A program made the translations under genes and the position numbers. A stretch of DNA of 64,000 nt from Lytechinus variegatus. Its lineage: Eukaryota; Echinodermata; Echinoidea; Temnopleuroida; Toxopneustidae. The notes beneath the pieces were generated by a model that worked only from the letters and a program-made list of their open reading frames with translations, searched no databases and was not told the DNA's origin. The stretch spans positions 13,507,532 through 13,571,531 of the forward strand of contig NC_054746.1 in assembly GCF_018143015.1 (NCBI RefSeq). Reading direction: 5' to 3'. Position 1 is the stretch's first letter. Each line of letters begins with the position of its first letter. Positions 59,601 through 64,000 of this stretch are shown one piece after another.

Positions 59601-61811
59601 ACGTTTCAAAACGCAATTATGTTCAATGTCGCATTCACGATGCTCAAGGTCGTAAATTTGAGCTGATCGCGTTAACAAACGCATCTCTATAGACATTTAA
59701 ATTTTCCTCCGAATCATGATTTGATTTACGACCGGGAATGGAGGACATGGAACACATTTCTCATAATATCAGCATTTTGTAACACGTTCTCAGACACGTT
59801 TCATGTTGCCATTTAAATTTGGAAACTGACATTGAACACACCCCAAGTGTAATAAATATTACATGGATTTTGTATACATTAGAGAGTTAACCGAGAACGT
59901 ATGTGCCGTTTGAATGTGTAGGTACTCTAGGATTGCATTTTAATCAGTCCATGATGTATTGACCCTTCGTCCTTTTCCCCTCTACATCATGCTTTTTGCA
60001 TAATGTGATTATAGTCATTGTGATGGAGTATGTTTCTCTGTGACCTTTTCTGCAGGTGTTGTTCACCCGACTCAATGCATCATTCAAGACGAGGCTCAAA
60101 GACCAGCTTATACATCTCAATGTTCACAATGACGGAGGGCCAAAACAAGGGTGAATATACACTGATTGAGTTCGGCCGCTGCTTTTTAAGCTAAATACCT
60201 GATAGAGCACACAGTGCCTTTATGAGAAAGTCTGTAACCCTATAGTTCATACTTGTAGATCTAGCTCATCTACCTACAGCTAACTATCTGAAATCATGAA
60301 AACTAAACCGAAAAAACTATCACACTGATGATCACCAATGCTGAGGAAGTGACACAACATTTACTCCTGCAACAATTGCTCTGGTCCTTATATCTCAGAA
60401 GGCATGGGGTTTGAGTTCTATTTCTGTTTATGGTAACTCCCATAGGAACTCAGCAGGACAGCATTTTGCTGGTAAATGCCAAGCTGGTATATAACCAATA
60501 ACCTAGGAAACATTTTTATGTCTAGGTTAATCAGTCATAGTGGCTGACCTTACAGATGACAGATATTACTCTCGGGCCTTTTTATCAAAGTGGAGACAAT
60601 GCAGAGTGAGGATTTTAACTCACAACCTTGCGATTATGAGTCCAATGCTCTAACCAATGGACCACATGACCCGTAGTTAGGACTGGAATAGAGATTTGAA
60701 ATGACCCAAAACCTGGTGGGAATGCCATGCTTGTTTTGTCCATTTCTCTATATCCACACTTATTCTCTTACACATTTTATACCAGAATCATTTGGCAGAA
60801 ATTTTTCAGCAAAGCAAAGAAACTCTTAGGTGGTCATTTCATTGGATTCCGTTGAACTCATTTTTAGGTTGTTACCGCAACTGTCCTTTATGTTTAATGC
60901 TTATTTTGTGAAACAGCAGGCCCAATAGATCAAATATAAAAATATAGTAGTAATAGGAATAGTGATGATAATAAATGGATTTATATGGCTTTTGTGAAAC
61001 GTACCTTGGCAGCTTCAAAAATGGTTCTAAACAAAAGGCTTATTATAAGTACAAATATTGTGAAGCACCTGACTAAAATCACAGAACTGTTCTTTCTTTG
61101 GAAGTCGACATGCAGTTGGATGAAAGCAAAACCAAGAAACGATACAAACAGAATTTATTTATGATGTGGGAAGTGAGGAGGCTATACAGCAAGATTAGTC
61201 ACAAGATTCCCTTTGCAGATGACAAGCTTAGCGTGCATCCATATTGGCTGTGAAGGGGAAAACCCCGTTTCAGTCCCAGGAGCAAATGGCTTCCATCTTT
61301 ATATTTGATCTAGGTTAACTGCCTATTTCATCTGATTTTATTTTTTTCTTAGGAAATGTGTGTCACTTTTCATCATATTTTGATGGAAAGCAGCAGGTCC
61401 AACGGATAAGATATAAAAACATAATAACAATGATAAAAGGATATATATAGCTTTTTGTGCTTTGATTGAGATGATAGACGTTGCTTTTGCCAGCATCAAT
61501 TGACATAAATTGCGACATTCATAGCATTCAGTGAGGAGTGGAAAGGCATGAGGTATGCCTTTTTTGTCCTAAAGTCGTAGAAAATTAATATTTTATTCAA
61601 AGGATCATGGGAATTTTGGAATTGTATTTATTTCAAAAAGGTGTGAAATCCTTACATATATTAAGCTTTTATTTTCTAACCTTTTTTGGTCTCTTTTGTC
61701 TACCATAGGTTAGTGACCTCTGACCTTGTCTTCTACACAGAGTTCATACAGTCTTTGGACGGTCTTGGAGAGATAGTGGATAACATGGATGATATATGGT
61801 CATGGAGGTAG
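38659..61811 (+). CDS. VPS54: VPS54, GARP complex subunit, complete, 1108 aa, with N-terminal C2H2 fingers
   Basis: Twenty-six exons join in frame: 38659-39298, 40794-41071, 42161-42251, 43178-43209, 44065-44172, 44924-45066, 45968-46067, 46803-46945, 47523-47646, 48152-48259, 48652-48710, 49123-49219, 49419-49618, 50087-50219, 50945-51076, 51606-51655, 52237-52316, 52907-52945, 55279-55345, 56003-56108, 56568-56655, 57327-57448, 58034-58114, 58815-58922, 60056-60150, 61709-61811. From residue about 225 the protein follows VPS54 throughout (VNLPAVLNDPR, DFFTKTWG, LSHYLDIVEV, KLMATVHQTQPT, SRFHDERKTKL, ITTKNL, NDGGPK). VPS54 joins VPS51, VPS52 and VPS53 in the GARP tether that captures endosome-derived vesicles at the trans-Golgi; the Vps54_C region is about 860-1000. 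Residues 1-213 are extra relative to the human protein: a Ser/Arg-rich start, then C149-C152-H165-H170 and C180-C188-H204-H209. An in-frame stop just upstream fixes the start. Several large introns hold transposons. Confidence 0.95.
39600..40645. repeat. Three copies of a ~230-bp repeat, two as a near-perfect inverted pair
   Basis: Copy a (about 39610-39860) and copy b (about 40186-40435) are in the same orientation. Copy c (about 40441-40645) is inverted and only a few bases from b, so b and c can form a ~200-bp hairpin. Shared phrases are GGCACAGACTGGAACCTCAA and CACTTACCACGATTATATGG. All lie in VPS54 intron 1. The minus-strand frames all read a short HPYNRGK or HPYNRSK-type phrase. Confidence 0.8.
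42711..43106. mobile_element. MITE with TTATACCCC ends and GCGGATAA modules
   Basis: The ends TTATACCCCTTTCCTAAACC and GGTTTATGAAAAGGGTATAA are inverse of each other. The direct repeat CATACT flanks the element. Inside, TTATCCGC / GCGGATAA and AGGCGGCTAA recur on both strands, and a GC-rich centre (GGAGGGGGCGTGTCC) stands out from the AT-rich intron. It lies in VPS54 intron 3. Confidence 0.75.
45265..45370 (-). mobile_element. tRNA-like SINE fragment
   Basis: The phrase TCAAAGTGGAGAGAATGG...CACAACCTCACGGTCATGAATCC matches the heads of the copies at 50236 and 60416. It lies in VPS54 intron 6 just past exon 6. Confidence 0.55.
50236..50500 (-). mobile_element. SINE copy 1 in VPS54 intron 14
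   Basis: About 265 bp with TATGGTAACTCCCATAGGAA, AAGCTGGTATATAACCA, TGGCTGACCTTACAGATGAC and a tRNA-like end read on the minus strand (GGTCCAGTGGTTACAGCATT and GGTTGTGAGCTC). It is nearly identical in layout to 60416-60675. Confidence 0.7.
51108..51290. repeat. Degenerate hexanucleotide repeat (ATTAGAATCAAR-like)
   Basis: Imperfect tandem units such as ATTAGAATCAAGATTAAAATC run through VPS54 intron 15. Because the period is a multiple of three, both strands stay open, giving KIKIRI-like and LILILI-like frames that are not genes. Confidence 0.8.
53347..55194. mobile_element. hAT-like non-autonomous element in VPS54 intron 18
   Basis: The left end CAGGGCTCGACACTAGC is the near inverse of the right end GGTTAGTGTGGAGCCCT. 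GGTAAAT flanks both sides (53340-53346 and 55195-55201), extendable to 8 bp with one mismatch. CAGGG ends with an ~8-bp duplication are hAT-like. Both flanks contain tandem GGACCAGTA / TACTGGTCCGACATGA phrases. The centre is the polypyrimidine tract. No transposase frame is present. Confidence 0.7.
54040..55015. repeat. ~1 kb (CTTT/CCTT)n polypyrimidine tract
   Basis: The plus strand is almost pure pyrimidine with TTTC/TTCC units. The long Ser/Phe/Leu frames here are artefacts of composition. It is internal to the hAT-like element in VPS54 intron 18. Confidence 0.95.
55442..55622. mobile_element. MITE, GTTTCATAAAGCTGTT family, copy 2
   Basis: GGGTGTTTCATAAAGCTGTT at the left and AACAGCTTTATGAAACACCC at the right bound inner inverted repeats GAACGACTGGTGAACC / GGTTCACCAGTCGTTC. 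It lies in VPS54 intron 19, about 100 bp after exon 19. Confidence 0.8.
56390..56460 (+). repeat. Decayed tRNA-like sequence
   Basis: GTGGTCGGATGGTCCAACTT and GTGGGGTTTGAAACTC resemble A and B boxes, but both are degraded. It lies in VPS54 intron 20. Weak call. Confidence 0.3.
59120..59290. mobile_element. LINE/SINE 3'-tail fragment
   Basis: TTATATAGCGCTTATTACATT and AAGCGCTTTACATTGCAATTATTATT, then CCCTGGGAAGCATTCC, the phrase also seen at the end of the 12785 SINE. These AGCGCTTTACA tails are typical of L2/CR1-mobilised elements. It lies in VPS54 intron 24. Confidence 0.55.
60416..60675 (-). mobile_element. SINE copy 2 in VPS54 intron 25
   Basis: It has the same blocks in the same order as 50236-50500 (TATGGTAACTCCCATAGGAA, GCCAAGCTGGTATATAACCA, TGGCTGACCTTACAGATGAC). 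The tRNA-like end read on the minus strand is GGTCCATTGGTTAGAGCATT then GGTTGTGAGTTA. Confidence 0.7.
60897..61475. repeat. Direct duplication in VPS54 intron 25
   Basis: Two degenerate copies of an 'AGCAGGYCCAAYRGATMARATATAAAAA' block (about 60902 and 61390), each followed by ATAATAATGATAA-type sequence and a 'TATATRGCTTTTTGTG' phrase. The origin is unknown. Confidence 0.5.
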
Positions 61812-63136
61812 CGCCTTCAATCCTCGTAGCCACCTTGAAAAAAAACCATCTCTCCCCCCACATTTCCAGGGTAGTTCTTCTGAAGTAAAACATTAATATC
61901 TGTCTTGGGATGGACTGAATCTAGCGATATATAATTGTGATTTGGAGCCTGTATGTGAGTCATGTAACAGTATTAGCAGTAGCAGTAGAATTATGTTCAC
62001 TTGGTTTACAAGCAGTGGGTCTACTTTTCAGATTACCCATAACATACAAACAGCTTTATGAAACACCCTACTGGCCAGATATCTTGCATGATTGCAAGAA
62101 TATCTCTTATATGCTGCCAATAAGTTCAAATAAAAGATTGGCTTTTTGACAAAGAAATGTAGATACAGCATTTGCCAAAAGGCTGACATCCCTGGATAGC
62201 TCTGCAAGGTTGACTTTATTAAAAATCTATCGCCGAACCTCAAAAAGGTCTGGTGTGGGGGTGGGGGATAGAATTACACTGCCCGGGAAGCGGGTGTGTT
62301 CCCAGGGCCCTGTAGGATTAGTAGATCTTCTTCAATCATTGGCTTTTGCAATGTGTGCTCCCTTTGAATTATCTTACTATGCCAACAGTAGCTTCACCGT
62401 TACTTGTGATCTAATGGAGTGGTTGCAGCACACACCTTGCATTGGGATGAAAGAATTGCCAATGAATTCCCCTATGACTGCTTGATCTCTTTTTAGAGGT
62501 AGGATATTCCATTCCCCTCTCTTCTTAAATGCCCTGATTGAACCAAACTCAGAGATGCCACGTCCCTAGGCTTTTGCCTGACTTCAGGCCTGACGACTCT
62601 GCATTTCAGGCTTTTTGAGGTTTGATATTGCATATTTTATAAGGAGTGTTAACATGTATTGACTTCTTTTCAGTCACAGTGAGTCAAGCTGTCTGGCAAC
62701 CCATAGAACTTAAAATGCATTCATATTACATTAGAATAATCCTACTAGCCAGTACCCAGCATGTGCTAGGTTTCAGGACAAAGCAACATTTTATCAGTCA
62801 TGTTATGAATATTCATGGCATGAATCTTGTATCTAATGAATATTCATATACATGAATCTTACACTGCTATTTATCAGTATTGGTATGGTGATGAATCTAT
62901 GCTATATCATCTGCTATACAATTATTTATCTCCACATAGAGTGATGATCAACTGCATACATGTAGATAGGTATTATTTATATTGTATAGTATATAGACAG
63001 CATTACCATGTGCAAAATTAGGAAATATGTATATTGGATTTGATCTATAATAATAGCAGGGCCCGCTTGGAGAACAGTTTTTCGTAACTGAAGTGGCTAC
63101 CCCAGGTAAATATGCCAATATTATTGTTATCTGAAC
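61812..63136. other. VPS54 3' region
   Basis: Likely contains the 3' untranslated region. A MITE end fragment (AAACAGCTTTATGAAACACCC) is at about 62049-62070. The open frames here are short and lack motifs. A C/G-rich patch is at about 62255-62310. Confidence 0.5.
62129..62134 (+). promoter_or_regulatory. Possible polyadenylation signal of VPS54
   Basis: AATAAA about 320 nt beyond the VPS54 stop codon. It is the first canonical hexamer I noticed on the plus strand. Confidence 0.35.
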
Positions 63137-63286
63137 AGGGGCCCGTTGCAGAAAGAGTTGCGTTTAAACGCAAGTAAAAAAATCAATCGCAAGTCCCAAA
63201 TGCGCGCTGTTGATTGGTTGAAAATCAAGTTGCGCATGATTTTTAGAGTTGCGATTGATTGCAACTCTTTCTGCAATGGGCCCCTG
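63137..63286. mobile_element. 150-bp MITE with CAGGGGCCC ends
   Basis: CAGGGGCCCGTTGCAGAAAG at the left and the inverse CTTTCTGCAATGGGCCCCTG at the right, with inner GCGCAAC/GTTGCG complementarity, form a near-complete hairpin. CAGGGG ends are hAT-like, but I could not see a convincing target duplication. From 63287 to the window end no gene is seen. Confidence 0.75.
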
Positions 63287-64000
63287 AAAGTATAGAGTTA
63301 AGTTATTCTAATAAATCATACTCCTTGAAATGTTGAACCACAACTGAGGGATTGAATTGGTTGGTAGAAGAGTAATATAAAAGCTGAATTAAAATTATTT
63401 TCCAAATCATGTATGAATCAATAACATCCTCACTTTTTCTATGGCAACAACCTGATACAAACAATTCATTTAACACACACACACAATAGTTGATTAAACT
63501 CATCTTGCATGGATGTATGTTGGGTCAACCTTAAGCAAACTTGCGGTATTGTCTTAATAGCAATGTTTTAACATTTTGAATATGGCAGAGTATCAAGGAA
63601 TGATAATAATAGTCTGATGTTTGATTTTGTGAAGGTCTTAGATTTGTTAGGATATTTAGCAATAAGCCTGACTTTTATAGCCCTTTGTTTACTATTTTCT
63701 TGTTATTTATTTCAAAGATGAGTAGATTTCATATTACAAAAATATATCATTACATGGAAAAAAAAAATTCTTGATATGCATTTGTAGATAATTATGATTC
63801 AGTTTAACTTTTAATCTATTCCAAGAATGCTGCTCATTATATAATTAAAAAATCTGCTTCAGAAAAATTACAGCAAATCGACCTGAATGTCAAAAACTTG
63901 GGCTTTTCACTTCAGTGCAGAAATGTACTTCCATTTATTCTGATACTTAATTGTTTCAAAATTGAAAATGAGCATAGCAAGAAGGGTATTTTATGTCTAT

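Overview
This is eukaryotic, intron-rich, AT-rich DNA with many mobile elements. It most likely comes from an invertebrate deuterostome, and an echinoderm such as a sea urchin is my best guess. That guess rests on a CYP3-type P450 with vertebrate-like exon lengths, on a strong excess of the palindrome TAGGCCTA, and on repeat families that look familiar from echinoderm genomes; it is an inference. No bacterial or viral gene organisation is present.

The left 37 kb (minus strand) is a tandem cluster of cytochrome P450 genes. Two copies can be spliced end to end with consistent reading phase: copy A (9815-24532, 13 exons, 522 aa) and copy B (28267-36586, 13 exons, 525 aa). A third copy, C, shows only its first two exons (5785-7137). 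Its second intron is filled by a non-LTR retrotransposon ORF1-type gene (4719-5705), a ~2.7 kb tandem array studded with the palindrome CAATCGATTG (1865-4600), and the endonuclease part of a LINE ORF2 that runs off the left edge (1-1046). Copy C exons 3-13, if they exist, lie outside the window.

The right 25 kb (plus strand) is one complete VPS54 gene (38659-61811, 26 exons, 1108 aa), the GARP-complex subunit for endosome-to-Golgi retrograde traffic. Its first exon encodes about 213 residues that human VPS54 lacks, including two C2H2-type zinc-finger patterns. VPS54 and P450 copy B are head to head, about 2.07 kb apart.

The introns and spacers carry tRNA-derived SINEs, several terminal-inverted-repeat elements (some with visible target-site duplications), fold-back hairpins, microsatellites and a ~1 kb polypyrimidine tract inside a hAT-like element. 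The P450s are expected to be ER-membrane monooxygenases and VPS54 a Golgi tether, so the two loci share neighbourhood but no evident pathway. All exon joins were worked out by eye from GT/AG sites, reading phase and family similarity, without transcript data.
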